Shown here in pieces: positions 46,801 to 55,827 of a DNA stretch of 64,000 bases (its first letter is position 1; the number at the start of each line of letters is the position of its first letter). The notes beneath the pieces are model-generated. The model was not told the DNA's origin. It saw only the letters and a program-made list of their open reading frames with translations, and did no database searches. The DNA comes from Alphaproteobacteria bacterium (GTDB lineage: Bacteria; Pseudomonadota; Alphaproteobacteria; TMED109): the NCBI GenBank assembly GCA_030828505.1, contig JAURCJ010000002.1, forward strand, positions 62,001-126,000, in the 5' to 3' direction. The position numbers were made by a program, and so were the translations under genes.

Positions 46801-47919
46801 ATGAGTTTATATCTAGATTATAATGCTTCTGCCCCTATTATTAGCGATGTTATTGAAATTATGAATAACTCTATAGATATTATAGGAAATCCTTCCTCAA
46901 TACATTCTTCGGGAAGAAAAGCTAAAAAAGCTATAGAAGATTCTAGAGAAATAATTGCTGAAACTATAGATACAAATCCTAAAAACATTATTTTCACATC
47001 TGGTGCTACTGAGGCTAATACTTTAGCGTTAAACTGTTCAAAAGAAATGACAACATTCATCTCATCCATAGAACATGATTCAGTGTTAAAGCAAAAAACA
47101 AATGCTAACATAATTCCTGTTACTTCAGAGGGAATAGTAAATTTAGAATTTTTAGAAAATAATTTAAAAAACATATCTTCTGAAAATTTATTTGTATCGA
47201 TTATGGCAGTTAATAATGAAACTGGAATAATTCAACCTTTAGAAGAAATTTCTAGAATATGTAAAAAATATAATGCTATTTTTCATGTTGATGCTGTGCA
47301 AGCTATTGGAAGAATAAGTATATCAATGAATAACTTTAATATAGATTTACTTACAGTTTCTTCTCATAAAATCGGAGGCCCTAAAGGGATAGGATGTTTG
47401 GCAGTAAGTGATAAGGTATATACTTCATTATCACCTATAATTATGGGTGGAGGGCAAGAAAGAGGTTTTAGAGGGGGAACAGAAGCAGTAAGTCAAATCA
47501 TTGGATTTGGTGCTGCAGCTAAATACTCCCAAAGGTTAAAATTATGTAATACACTTAATTCTAGAGATTTAATAGAAGAAGCAGTAGTATCGATGATTCC
47601 TAATTCAATAATTATAGGTAAAAATAGTCCAAGAGTTGCAAATACATCTTTAATAGCTTTCAAAGATATTTCAGCAGAAAGTTTAGTTATAGCTTTAGAT
47701 ATAGAAGGTTATGAAGTAAGCTCAGGATCAGCATGCTCTTCTGGCAAGGTAAGTGAAAGCCATGTATTAAGGGCAATGAGTTTAGATGAAAGTTTAATTA
47801 AAGGTGCAATTAGAGTTAGTTTAACCAGAAGTTTAAATAATAATGAAATATTATCTTTTTGCACTATTTTAAAAAGAATAGTTAATCAAATATCAAAAAA
47901 GAAGAAATTTATAAAATGA
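46801..47919 (+). CDS. Cysteine desulfurase (NifS/IscS-like), first of tandem pair
   Basis: 372 aa. Takes sulfur from cysteine as an enzyme persulfide. PLP-binding K190 in VSSHKIGGPKGIG and active C312 in SGSACSSGKVSESHVL are intact; FTSGATEANTLAL and HVDAVQAIG are typical. Clearly paralogous to the next gene but diverged. Overlaps it by 4 bp (ATGA), so the two are coupled. Confidence 0.88.
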   Translation: MSLYLDYNASAPIISDVIEIMNNSIDIIGNPSSIHSSGRKAKKAIEDSREIIAETIDTNPKNIIFTSGATEANTLALNCSKEMTTFISSIEHDSVLKQKTNANIIPVTSEGIVNLEFLENNLKNISSENLFVSIMAVNNETGIIQPLEEISRICKKYNAIFHVDAVQAIGRISISMNNFNIDLLTVSSHKIGGPKGIGCLAVSDKVYTSLSPIIMGGGQERGFRGGTEAVSQIIGFGAAAKYSQRLKLCNTLNSRDLIEEAVVSMIPNSIIIGKNSPRVANTSLIAFKDISAESLVIALDIEGYEVSSGSACSSGKVSESHVLRAMSLDESLIKGAIRVSLTRSLNNNEILSFCTILKRIVNQISKKKKFIK

Positions 47920-49073
47920 AGCCTATTTATTTAGATTATCAATCCACTACACCGACAGACGAAAATGTGCTAAAAAAAATGATACCTTATTTTTCTGAAG
48001 TTTATGGTAATCCTCATTCTGCTAATCATCAATATGGAATTGATGCATATGAGGCTACAGAAAATAGTAGAAAAAAAATAGCTAAAGCGATTGGAGCACA
48101 ATCTGAAGAAATAATTTTTACTTCTGGTGCAACTGAGTCAAATAATTTAGCAATAAAAGGCTCATTTCTATATAGAATGGAAAAGCATAATAGAAAAAAA
48201 ATAATTATTGCCGCTACAGAGCATAAATGTGTTATTGAGGCAGCTAATTCCCTAACTTCTCTAGGTGCAATAATAAGTATTATAGATGTAAATAACAGGG
48301 GAGAAATTAATTTAGAGCAATTAAATAATGAAATAAGTGATGAAGTAGCAATAGTTTCAATTATGTTAGCAAATAACGAGATAGGTACTATACAACCTAT
48401 TAAAGAAATTTCTAATATTTGTAAGAAGTTTAATGTATGGTTGCACTCTGATGCAGCACAGGCATTAGGAAATTTAGAAGTTAAAGTTAATGATTTAGGT
48501 GTAGATTTACTCAGTATATCTAGTCATAAACTTTATGGCCCTAAAGGGATAGGTTGCTTATTTGTGAGAAGAAGACCTAGAATAAGGTTGCTTCCACTAA
48601 TAGATGGCGGAGGACAAGAAAGACTGATGAGGTCAGGAACATTGCCAACTCCTCTTATTGTAGGATTTAGTGAGGCAATGTATAATGCAGATCAAAACTT
48701 AAAAAGAAATATAAAAAAATTAAAATCTTTAAGAGATAGATTGCATAATCACTTTATTGAGTTTGATAAGAAAATAATATTGAATGGTACAGAGTTAAAT
48801 AAAAATCGCTTACCTAATAACTTAAACTATATTATAGATGGAGTTAATGCAGTTGAACTAACAGAATCTCTTTGTAAGTATGTAGCATTTTCAACAGGTT
48901 CTGCTTGCTCAACAGGTAATATTGAACCTTCTTATGTTCTCACTTCTATAGGTTTAAATAATGAAGAAGCATTATCTTCTTTCCGAATTTCAGTTGGTTT
49001 AAATTCTACTAATGAAGATATTGATAAGGCTGCAAAAATTATATGTAATAAGATTAATTTTTTAAGAAGTTAA
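47916..49073 (+). CDS. iscS: Cysteine desulfurase IscS-like, second of tandem pair
   Basis: 385 aa. PLP K205 in ISSHKLYGPKGIG, persulfide C331 in STGSACSTGNIEPSYVL, HSDAAQALG. Closer to classical IscS than the first copy. Followed by a ferredoxin but not by iscU, iscA, hscB or hscA, which are usual neighbours. Confidence 0.9.
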   Translation: MKPIYLDYQSTTPTDENVLKKMIPYFSEVYGNPHSANHQYGIDAYEATENSRKKIAKAIGAQSEEIIFTSGATESNNLAIKGSFLYRMEKHNRKKIIIAATEHKCVIEAANSLTSLGAIISIIDVNNRGEINLEQLNNEISDEVAIVSIMLANNEIGTIQPIKEISNICKKFNVWLHSDAAQALGNLEVKVNDLGVDLLSISSHKLYGPKGIGCLFVRRRPRIRLLPLIDGGGQERLMRSGTLPTPLIVGFSEAMYNADQNLKRNIKKLKSLRDRLHNHFIEFDKKIILNGTELNKNRLPNNLNYIIDGVNAVELTESLCKYVAFSTGSACSTGNIEPSYVLTSIGLNNEEALSSFRISVGLNSTNEDIDKAAKIICNKINFLRS

Positions 49074-49086
49074 AAAGGGTTTACTA

Positions 49087-49431
49087 TTGCCAAATATAAT
49101 TTTTAAACAAAATGATCAAGAAATATTAGTTAACGAAAAAAGTAATAAGTTAACTATACTAGAAATTGCTCAAAATAATGGAATAGATATTGAAGGTGCG
49201 TGTGAGGGATCACTTGCTTGCTCAACTTGTCATATTATTGTAGATAAAGAATGGTATAACAAATTAGAAGAGCCTAGTTGGGATGAAGAAGATATGTTAG
49301 ATTTAACGACAGGCTTAACAGTAACGTCAAGATTAGGTTGTCAAATAGTATTATCAGAAGCATTAGATGGCTTAATAGTTTCTATTCCTTCTAATAATAA
49401 TGATATTCGTTTAAATAAAAATAAATATTAA
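49087..49431 (+). CDS. fdx: [2Fe-2S] ferredoxin, ISC type
   Basis: 114 aa from a TTG start with AAGGG about 8 nt upstream. Cluster ligands C39, C45, C48 and C85 (GACEGSLACSTCH and RLGCQI), adrenodoxin-like spacing. Supplies electrons for Fe-S cluster assembly, consistent with the desulfurase just upstream. Confidence 0.93.
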   Translation: MPNIIFKQNDQEILVNEKSNKLTILEIAQNNGIDIEGACEGSLACSTCHIIVDKEWYNKLEEPSWDEEDMLDLTTGLTVTSRLGCQIVLSEALDGLIVSIPSNNNDIRLNKNKY

Positions 49432-49441
49432 TAGAGGGAAT

Positions 49442-50422
49442 ATGAAAAAAATACACACACCAAATATGGAAAAATTATCAAATTTACCTGATTTTCCATA
49501 TGAAGCAAAGTATGAAAAAGATATTGGAGGTTTTGAAGAGTATAAAGATATGAGGATGGCATATATTGATGCTGGGAATCCAGATTCAGAAATAACTTTT
49601 TTAATGTTACACGGTTCTCCCACTTGGTCATATATGTGGAGACATTTTATTAAGGAAATAGAAAAATTAAATTATAGAGCAGTAGCTTTTGATATGCCTG
49701 GCTTTGGAAGGTCTGATAAACCTGATGATGAGTCTGCTTATACATTTGATTCTATGCGAGAATCAATAATTTGTATGATAAAGAGGTTGGAACTAAAAAA
49801 TATAGTTTTAGTAGTTCATGAGTGGGGAGGTTTCTTAGGACTTACTATTCCTATGGACATGCCTGAATTGTTTGATGGTATCATAATACATAATACTACA
49901 TTAGCAACGGGCAATAACTTAATGTCTGATAGTTATAAAGATTGGAGACAATACATCAAAGATAATCCAGATTTAAATGTAAGAGCTGTAATGGCTAGAA
50001 CTAATAAAATACTAAGTTTAAAAGAATGTAATAACTATCATGCACCATTTGAGGATTATGATAGTAAGGTTGCGTTAAGAACTATGCCAAAAATATTTCC
50101 TAATGATCAAAAAAAAGTAGGAGCAGAAATTTCACAAAGAGCTCAGGATTGGTTTAGTAATGATTTTGATGGTTTAGCTTTGTCTATTTCAGGTATGAGA
50201 GATCCATTATTTCCCCAAGATGCATTAAACAGGTTTTTTGACTCAATTAAGGGCATACATAAACTTCCTGGTGTAGATAACGCAGGACATTTTTTGCCAG
50301 AATGGGCAATGGAATATGGTGAACAATTAATAAAAAAATATATATTCTTGAGAGAAAAATTTCTCTTAGAAAAAGAAAATTCAGATAATAGTATTGAAGA
50401 AGATAATATAAATAATGTCTAG
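49442..50422 (+). CDS. Haloalkane dehalogenase-like alpha/beta hydrolase with Glu at the nucleophile position
   Basis: 326 aa. Close in layout to DhlA-type haloalkane dehalogenases: LHGSPTWSYMWRH (oxyanion region), DMPGFGRSDKP, GMRDPLFPQD with the triad Asp (D254) and DNAGHFLPEW with H283. The nucleophile elbow, normally VxQDWGG, reads VVHEWGGFLGL: E127 replaces the catalytic Asp, encoded by GAG. The halide-binding Trp next to it (W128) is kept. Either activity is altered or the protein has a different reaction. Overlaps mnmA by 8 bp. Confidence 0.8.
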   Translation: MKKIHTPNMEKLSNLPDFPYEAKYEKDIGGFEEYKDMRMAYIDAGNPDSEITFLMLHGSPTWSYMWRHFIKEIEKLNYRAVAFDMPGFGRSDKPDDESAYTFDSMRESIICMIKRLELKNIVLVVHEWGGFLGLTIPMDMPELFDGIIIHNTTLATGNNLMSDSYKDWRQYIKDNPDLNVRAVMARTNKILSLKECNNYHAPFEDYDSKVALRTMPKIFPNDQKKVGAEISQRAQDWFSNDFDGLALSISGMRDPLFPQDALNRFFDSIKGIHKLPGVDNAGHFLPEWAMEYGEQLIKKYIFLREKFLLEKENSDNSIEEDNINNV

Positions 50423-51527
50423 AAATAAAGAAATAAGAAAAGTAGCAGTAGCTATGTCCGGTGGGGTTGATAGTTCCGTAGCAGCAGCAATGATGGTGGA
50501 GAAAGGTTATGAAGTTATAGGGTTAACAATGCAATTATATGATAATGGAAAAGTTACAGCTTCTGGAAGTAAAACATGTTGCGCGGGACAAGATATTTAT
50601 GATGCAAAGAGAGTTTCAGATAAATTAGGAATTAAACATTACACCTTAGATTATGAAAAACGTTTTTTAGATAATGTAATTAAAGATTTTGCAGATAGTT
50701 ATGCCAGTGGTTTCACGCCAATTCCATGTATAAGGTGTAATCAAAAAATGAAATTTAGAGATTTATTAGATACTTCATTAGATTTGGGGGCTGATTTTTT
50801 AGTTACAGGTCATTATGCAAGTATTAAAGGTAGTAATGATGATATTGCACTATATAGAGCAAAAGATATATCAAGAGATCAAAGCTATTTCTTATTTGCA
50901 ACTCCTAAAGAAATTCTTCAGAAGATTTCTTTTCCATTAGGAGAAATTTCAAAACAAGAGACTAGAAATTACGCAAAAAAGATGAATCTTTCTGTCTCTG
51001 ATAAGCCTGAGTCACAAGATATATGCTTTGTTCAATCTACTGCAAAAAAAGGTTATAGAGAAATAGTCCAAAAATTACGACCAGATGTAAAGAAATCTGG
51101 CCACATTATTCATGTAGATGGAACAGTAATGGGTAAGCATGAAGGAATAGACGGCTTTACGGTAGGTCAAAGGAGAGGGTTAGGAGTAATATCAAATGAT
51201 GGCACTCCACTATATGTTACAAAAATAGACCCTAAAGAAAATAATATATATGTTGGTACAGAAGCTGATATGGAAATAAAAACATTTAATATTTCAGAAA
51301 TAACTTGGTTTAACAAAAGTAAAAAATTATCCTTTTTAAAGGATATTGATGTGCAATTAAGCTCTGAACATATAACTCAGAAGGCGGATGTAAATTTGAT
51401 AGATGCTGAAGAAGCAACAATATCTCTTAAAGAGCCTAATTATAGAGTTGCTCCAGGTCAGGCGTGTGTTGCCTATGATAATAATAAAGTCTTAGGTGGT
51501 GGTTGGATATCTGGAAATTTATCTTGA
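50415..51527 (+). CDS. mnmA: tRNA-specific 2-thiouridylase
   Basis: 370 aa. PP-loop AVAMSGGVDSSVAA; catalytic cysteines C108 (CIRCNQKMKF) and C204 (ESQDICFV). Thiolates U34 of Lys, Glu and Gln tRNAs using persulfide sulfur from IscS, so its place downstream of the desulfurases makes functional sense. Confidence 0.95.
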   Translation: MSRNKEIRKVAVAMSGGVDSSVAAAMMVEKGYEVIGLTMQLYDNGKVTASGSKTCCAGQDIYDAKRVSDKLGIKHYTLDYEKRFLDNVIKDFADSYASGFTPIPCIRCNQKMKFRDLLDTSLDLGADFLVTGHYASIKGSNDDIALYRAKDISRDQSYFLFATPKEILQKISFPLGEISKQETRNYAKKMNLSVSDKPESQDICFVQSTAKKGYREIVQKLRPDVKKSGHIIHVDGTVMGKHEGIDGFTVGQRRGLGVISNDGTPLYVTKIDPKENNIYVGTEADMEIKTFNISEITWFNKSKKLSFLKDIDVQLSSEHITQKADVNLIDAEEATISLKEPNYRVAPGQACVAYDNNKVLGGGWISGNLS

Positions 51528-51546
51528 TAATATTATTCTCTTAATA

Positions 51547-52455
51547 ATGCAAAATATAAATAATAAATCAGTACTAAATGGTATAGGTCTAATGATTATT
51601 GCTACTGTTTTATTTTCAGTCATGCATGCATCAATAAAGCATATGTCTTCAAATATGCATCCTTTTGAAATTGCTTTTTTTAGAAATTTATTTGGTTTGT
51701 TAGTTATTGCTCCATGGTTTATTAAATATGGCCTAGAGCCCTTGAAAACAAAGAAAATTAAATTACATTTAGCTCGTTCATTTTTTAATGTTATTGCTAT
51801 GTTATCTTTTTTTTATGCATTAAGTATAGCGCCATTAGCAGATGTAGCATCATTAGCATTCACTGCACCCTTATTTGCAAGTATTTTAGCAGTTTTTTTT
51901 CTAAAAGAAATTATTGGTATAAAAAGAATAATAGCAATTATATTAGGTTTCATAGGTGCTATAATTGTAATAGACCCAGTTTACTCATCAATTAATAATG
52001 GCCACATATTAACTTTATTATCTGCTTCAGTATGGTCTATTTCATTAATTATAATTAAAATATTGGGTAGAACTGAAAGTAGTGTAACTATTACATCTTA
52101 TATGGTTATTATAATGATTCCATTATCTGGTTTTGCCGCTTATTTTTATTGGGAAACTCCTACAATTCATGATTTAATTTTTTTAGCTATTATAGGGATT
52201 TCTGGAACTGCAGCTCAAATGTTATTAGCTCAAGCATTAAGGCAAGGTGACACTAGTATAATTATGCCTTTTGATTTTCTTAAATTAATATGGGCTGTAG
52301 GTATAGGATATTTATTCTTTTTTGAAGTTCCTTCTTTAAATACTTGGCTAGGAAGTATAATAATATTTTTAAGTACAATATATATAGCTAATAGAGAAAG
52401 AGTTTTATCTAAGAATAAAAATATAAAAAAGATAGCTCAACCAGTAGACCAATAG
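51547..52455 (+). CDS. DMT superfamily (EamA) permease
   Basis: 302 aa from the ATG at 51547 (a start at 51496 would lie inside mnmA). About ten membrane helices in two EamA repeats; HPFEIAFFRNLFGLLVIAPW and PLADVASLAFTAPLFASILA are typical. Exporter of amino acids or metabolites, substrate unknown. Confidence 0.85.
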   Translation: MQNINNKSVLNGIGLMIIATVLFSVMHASIKHMSSNMHPFEIAFFRNLFGLLVIAPWFIKYGLEPLKTKKIKLHLARSFFNVIAMLSFFYALSIAPLADVASLAFTAPLFASILAVFFLKEIIGIKRIIAIILGFIGAIIVIDPVYSSINNGHILTLLSASVWSISLIIIKILGRTESSVTITSYMVIIMIPLSGFAAYFYWETPTIHDLIFLAIIGISGTAAQMLLAQALRQGDTSIIMPFDFLKLIWAVGIGYLFFFEVPSLNTWLGSIIIFLSTIYIANRERVLSKNKNIKKIAQPVDQ

Positions 52456-52514
52456 AAAAGTAAATAGTTCTTTATTTTTTTAATATCATACTATAAAAGT
52501 ATTAAGTTATTAAT

Positions 52515-52591
52515 GGCGAAGTAGCTCAGTTGGTTAGAGCAGCGGAATCATAATCCGAAGGTCGTAGGTTCAAATCCTACCTTCGCTACCA
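52515..52591 (+). tRNA. tRNA-Met (elongator, anticodon CAT)
   Basis: 77 nt with encoded CCA. Acceptor GGCGAAG/CTTCGCT (one G-U), D arm GCTCAGTTGGTTAGAGC, anticodon loop ATCATAA, T arm GTAGG-TTCAAAT-CCTAC. The first base pairs with U, and the stem bases match the elongator tRNA-Met of alphaproteobacteria rather than the initiator, which lacks a 1-72 pair. Confidence 0.94.
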
Positions 52592-52654
52592 ATAAAACCC
52601 TTATTCACTAACGATTACTAAAAATAAATTACTAAAAAACCTTCCTAAAATTAC

Positions 52655-52673
52655 TTAGACACAGTTAGACACA
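52655..52673 (+). repeat. Tandem short direct repeat downstream of tRNA-Met
   Basis: TTAGACACA occurs at 52655-52663 and 52665-52673, ten bases apart. It resembles the paired repeats behind tRNA-Ser and the arm-type sites of integrases. No integrase fragment or duplicated tRNA end is visible downstream. Confidence 0.3.
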
Positions 52674-52728
52674 ATTTTAAGTTTAAATTTACCTTTTTTT
52701 AGACTAATTTTTTCACTACATTAATAAT

Positions 52729-53358
52729 ATGAAATACTTACTTATAATATCCTGTCTTTTAATTACTTCAGTTGGCTGGAGTAAAGATATCACTTCTGAT
52801 GATTTGATAAAAAAAGAAGGGTTATATTATGAGAAGTTTACAGATGTTCCCTTTACTGGAAGTATCTCTGGGCAACAAAAGGGAAAAATAATTAAAGGAG
52901 AGCGAGTGGGTGTATGGCTATGGTATTATGAGAATAGTCAGTTACAATATAAATGGAATTACAAATACGGTAAAGAAGAAGGCAAATGGGAAATGTATTA
53001 TGAGAGCGGTGAGTTATGGAAGAAAGGTAATTATAAAGACGGTAAAAAAGACGGTGAACAGTTAAGTTATTGGGAGAATGGTCAGTTGGGAATAAAAGGT
53101 AATTATAAAGACGGTAAAAAAGATGGAGAACAGTTACATTATAATGAAAATGGTCAGTTAATATCAAAATGGAATTATAAAAATGGTAAAAAGGAAGATG
53201 AAAATATTCATTACTGGGAGAATGGTCAGTTATGGGTGAAAGAAAATTATAAAGACGGTAGAAAAGAAGGTAAAACTGTAGTGTATAATGAGAATGGTCA
53301 GTTTGAAAAAACTAAAATATACAAAGGTGGTAAGTTAATTGAAATTATACAACCCTAA
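52729..53358 (+). CDS. Secreted MORN-type repeat protein (YwqK-like)
   Basis: 209 aa. Signal peptide 1-18 (ending VGWS). From about 60 on it is a string of six or so repeats of 22-24 residues built around 'YWENGQL-x-KGNYKDGKKDGEQ', the variant MORN repeat of YwqK-type proteins. Two adjacent repeats are almost identical even in DNA (about 53026-53130), indicating recent duplication. Such proteins are often surface or periplasmic and sit in accessory regions. Function unknown. Confidence 0.75.
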   Translation: MKYLLIISCLLITSVGWSKDITSDDLIKKEGLYYEKFTDVPFTGSISGQQKGKIIKGERVGVWLWYYENSQLQYKWNYKYGKEEGKWEMYYESGELWKKGNYKDGKKDGEQLSYWENGQLGIKGNYKDGKKDGEQLHYNENGQLISKWNYKNGKKEDENIHYWENGQLWVKENYKDGRKEGKTVVYNENGQFEKTKIYKGGKLIEIIQP

Positions 53359-53460
53359 AAATACCCCACTAAAAACCGACGAAGCTCTATTAACATTTAT
53401 AGTAAACCACATATACTATTTTTATAATTGATAATAGTAAAATAAAAGTTTGTAAAAATT

Positions 53461-53931
53461 ATGAAAGATAAATTAACTGAAAAGATTGGTGTCTTATTGA
53501 GAAGAGAGGTTGAAGTTCGCCTGCTTATTCCTTTTTTACAGGACCTCTATGAAGAGTATGGAAAAGAAAAAATTTTAAATACTCTTGAAAGGTCTATTGA
53601 AAATATAGCAAAACAACAAGGTAAAGATCTATCAGATGAATATGGCAATACTAGTACTGCTTTTTTAGATACCTTAAAGTTTTGGAAAAAAAATGGTGCG
53701 TTAGAAATAGAAATTTTAGAAAAAACAGATAGTAAATTAAATTTTAATGTTACACGTTGTAAATATGCTGAAATGTATAATGCATTAGGAGTTAATGATT
53801 TAGGAGCTATTTTGTCTTGTAATAGAGATGCTGCTCTAATTAAAGGCTTTAATAAAAATGCTTCATTAGATAGAAAAGATACTATAATGAGTGGAAATAA
53901 TTGTTGTACTTTTAGATATAAATTTAAATAA
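53461..53931 (+). CDS. L-2-amino-thiazoline-4-carboxylic acid hydrolase family protein
   Basis: 156 aa. The C-terminal half matches the family: CKYAEMYNALGVNDLGAIL, CNRDAALIKGFN and a Cys-containing CCTFRYKF end. The named member hydrolyses a thiazoline to S-carbamoyl-cysteine, but most relatives are uncharacterised. No signal peptide; isolated between accessory genes. Confidence 0.65.
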   Translation: MKDKLTEKIGVLLRREVEVRLLIPFLQDLYEEYGKEKILNTLERSIENIAKQQGKDLSDEYGNTSTAFLDTLKFWKKNGALEIEILEKTDSKLNFNVTRCKYAEMYNALGVNDLGAILSCNRDAALIKGFNKNASLDRKDTIMSGNNCCTFRYKFK

Positions 53932-54082
53932 GTAAGAGATTACTATTAAAAATTTTTGATATTATACTTAAAAAATATTTACTTTAATAGACATGGACAA
54001 ATTTCAAATTGTGATATTATTTATAATAACTTAAGAAAATTTATTATTTTTATAACATTTATATTTAGAATATATAGAATTA

Positions 54083-54763
54083 ATGATTAACACAGATAAA
54101 AAATTTAATCCTAAAGTAGAAAAATTTAGTGAATATCTTAAAAATTATAGTGGAGAGTTCTGGCTTGAAGCCACTAATCATAGGTTCACTAATGAACTTA
54201 AAAATGATACGTTAAAAGATCATATTTATAAAAAATATATAGTTCAAGATTATATTTTTATTGAATCTTTAGTGACATTAATTGGTAAAGCCATTGCCTT
54301 AGCCACTAATTTGAATTCTAAAGTAAAATGGTCTGCCTTTGTATATGCAATTACAAGTGATGAAAATAATTATTTTATAAGGTCATTTGAAGCATTAAAT
54401 ATTACTAAAGAGGAAAGAGAAAAGACAAAATTATTACCTCCAATTAATGATTTTTCAAAGCTGATGCATGATGTTGCTAATAATGGAAGTTATAAAGAAA
54501 TATTAGCAGTTATACTTGCCGCAGAATGGATTTATTGTACTTGGGCATCTAATGTGAAAAAACCTTATCCAGAAAGATTTTATCTTAGTGAATGGATAAC
54601 TTTACACAATAATAGTTCTTTTAAGGACACTGTAATTTGGATAAAAGGTGAGTTAGATTCTATATCTCATCAATTAACTTTATCTGAGCAACATAAAGTT
54701 GCTATTTTATTTAAAAATATAGTAAAGCTTGAAGTCTCATTCTTTGATGCTTGCTATAAATAA
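54083..54763 (+). CDS. TenA/thiaminase II family protein (TenA_E-like)
   Basis: 226 aa, all helical. FWLEATNHRFTNELKNDTL, YKKYIVQDYIFIESLV and AAEWIYCTWASN match TenA. The active-site Cys of TenA_C enzymes is replaced by Glu (AAEW), placing it with TenA_E proteins, which salvage thiamin pyrimidine breakdown products or amidohydrolyse related compounds. Useful for an organism that scavenges thiamin precursors. Confidence 0.8.
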   Translation: MINTDKKFNPKVEKFSEYLKNYSGEFWLEATNHRFTNELKNDTLKDHIYKKYIVQDYIFIESLVTLIGKAIALATNLNSKVKWSAFVYAITSDENNYFIRSFEALNITKEEREKTKLLPPINDFSKLMHDVANNGSYKEILAVILAAEWIYCTWASNVKKPYPERFYLSEWITLHNNSSFKDTVIWIKGELDSISHQLTLSEQHKVAILFKNIVKLEVSFFDACYK

Positions 54764-54833
54764 TTTTATTGGTGTAGTAAATGTTTTTTATGTATAGTAT
54801 TTTTTTTAGTTATTATCTAGAAGGGAAAATTGC

Positions 54834-55811
54834 ATGAAAACTCGTATAACGGAAATGTTTGGAATTGATCACCCTATTATTCAAGGTGGAATGCATTATG
54901 TAGGTTTTGCTGAATTAGCAGCTGCTGTATCCAATGCAGGTGGTTTAGGTATTATTACTGCACTAACTCAAAAAACACCTGAGTTACTAGCAAAAGAAAT
55001 TGCTCGCTGTAAAGAAATGACAGATAAGCCAATTGGAGTAAATTTAACCTTTTTACCCGTTGTAGAGGCACCAGATTATCCCGGATATATTGATGCAATT
55101 ATTGATGGTGGCATAAAAGCAGTTGAGACAGCGGGAAATAACCCGGCTAAGTGGCTTCCTATACTCAAGGAGAATGGAATTAAAGTTATCCATAAATGTA
55201 CAACGGTACGACATTCTTTAAAAGCAGAATCTATTGGTTGTGATGCAGTATCAGTAGATGGTTTTGAATGTGGAGGTCATCCTGGAGAAGATGATATTCC
55301 TAATATGATTTTATTACCAAGGGCTGCTGAAGAATTAAAAATTCCTTTTGTAGCTTCAGGTGGTATGTCAGATGCTCGTTCTTTAGTTGCTTCTCTAGCT
55401 ATGGGAGCAGAAGGAATGAACATGGGTACGAGATTTATAGCTACAAAAGATGCCCCTGTTCATGATAATGTAAAATTAGCTATTTTAAATGCAAGCGAGT
55501 TAGATACTAGACTGGTAATGCGTCCTTTAAGAAATACTGAAAGAGTTTTGAATAATAAAGGTGTAGAAAAGATCTTAGAAAAAGAAGAAAAGTTAGGTGC
55601 TCATCTTAAATTCGAGGATATAATTAAAGAAGTTTCTGGGGTTTATCCAAAAGTTATGTTGGATGGAGATATGGATGCTGGTGCGTGGTCTTGTGGAATG
55701 GTTGCTGGTCTAATTCATGATATTCCCACTGTTAAAGAGTTGGTAGATAGAATTATGGATGAGGCTGAGGATTTAATTAAGGAAAGACTAGAAGGCTTAC
55801 TCAGAGCCTAG
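54834..55811 (+). CDS. Nitronate monooxygenase (2-nitropropane dioxygenase family)
   Basis: 325 aa. FMN-dependent TIM barrel: PIIQGGMHYVGFAELAAAVS, NAGGLGIITA, DGFECGGHPGEDD and GMSDARSLVASLAMGAEGMNMG for phosphate binding. May detoxify propionate-3-nitronate or serve as an enoyl-reductase-like enzyme. AAGGG lies upstream of the ATG. Confidence 0.88.
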   Translation: MKTRITEMFGIDHPIIQGGMHYVGFAELAAAVSNAGGLGIITALTQKTPELLAKEIARCKEMTDKPIGVNLTFLPVVEAPDYPGYIDAIIDGGIKAVETAGNNPAKWLPILKENGIKVIHKCTTVRHSLKAESIGCDAVSVDGFECGGHPGEDDIPNMILLPRAAEELKIPFVASGGMSDARSLVASLAMGAEGMNMGTRFIATKDAPVHDNVKLAILNASELDTRLVMRPLRNTERVLNNKGVEKILEKEEKLGAHLKFEDIIKEVSGVYPKVMLDGDMDAGAWSCGMVAGLIHDIPTVKELVDRIMDEAEDLIKERLEGLLRA

Positions 55812-55827
55812 CCAAAGGAATTATGAT

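Noticed and set aside
52976-53330. Regular repeats as a CRISPR array
   Set aside because: The repeats are in frame, encode Gly/Asn/Lys-rich MORN-like units and have no unique spacers.
54764-54833. Right-hand attachment site for an island at tRNA-Met
   Set aside because: Only a 9-base inverted match to the tRNA flank was seen (CCAATAAAA on the opposite strand); too short and in the wrong orientation.
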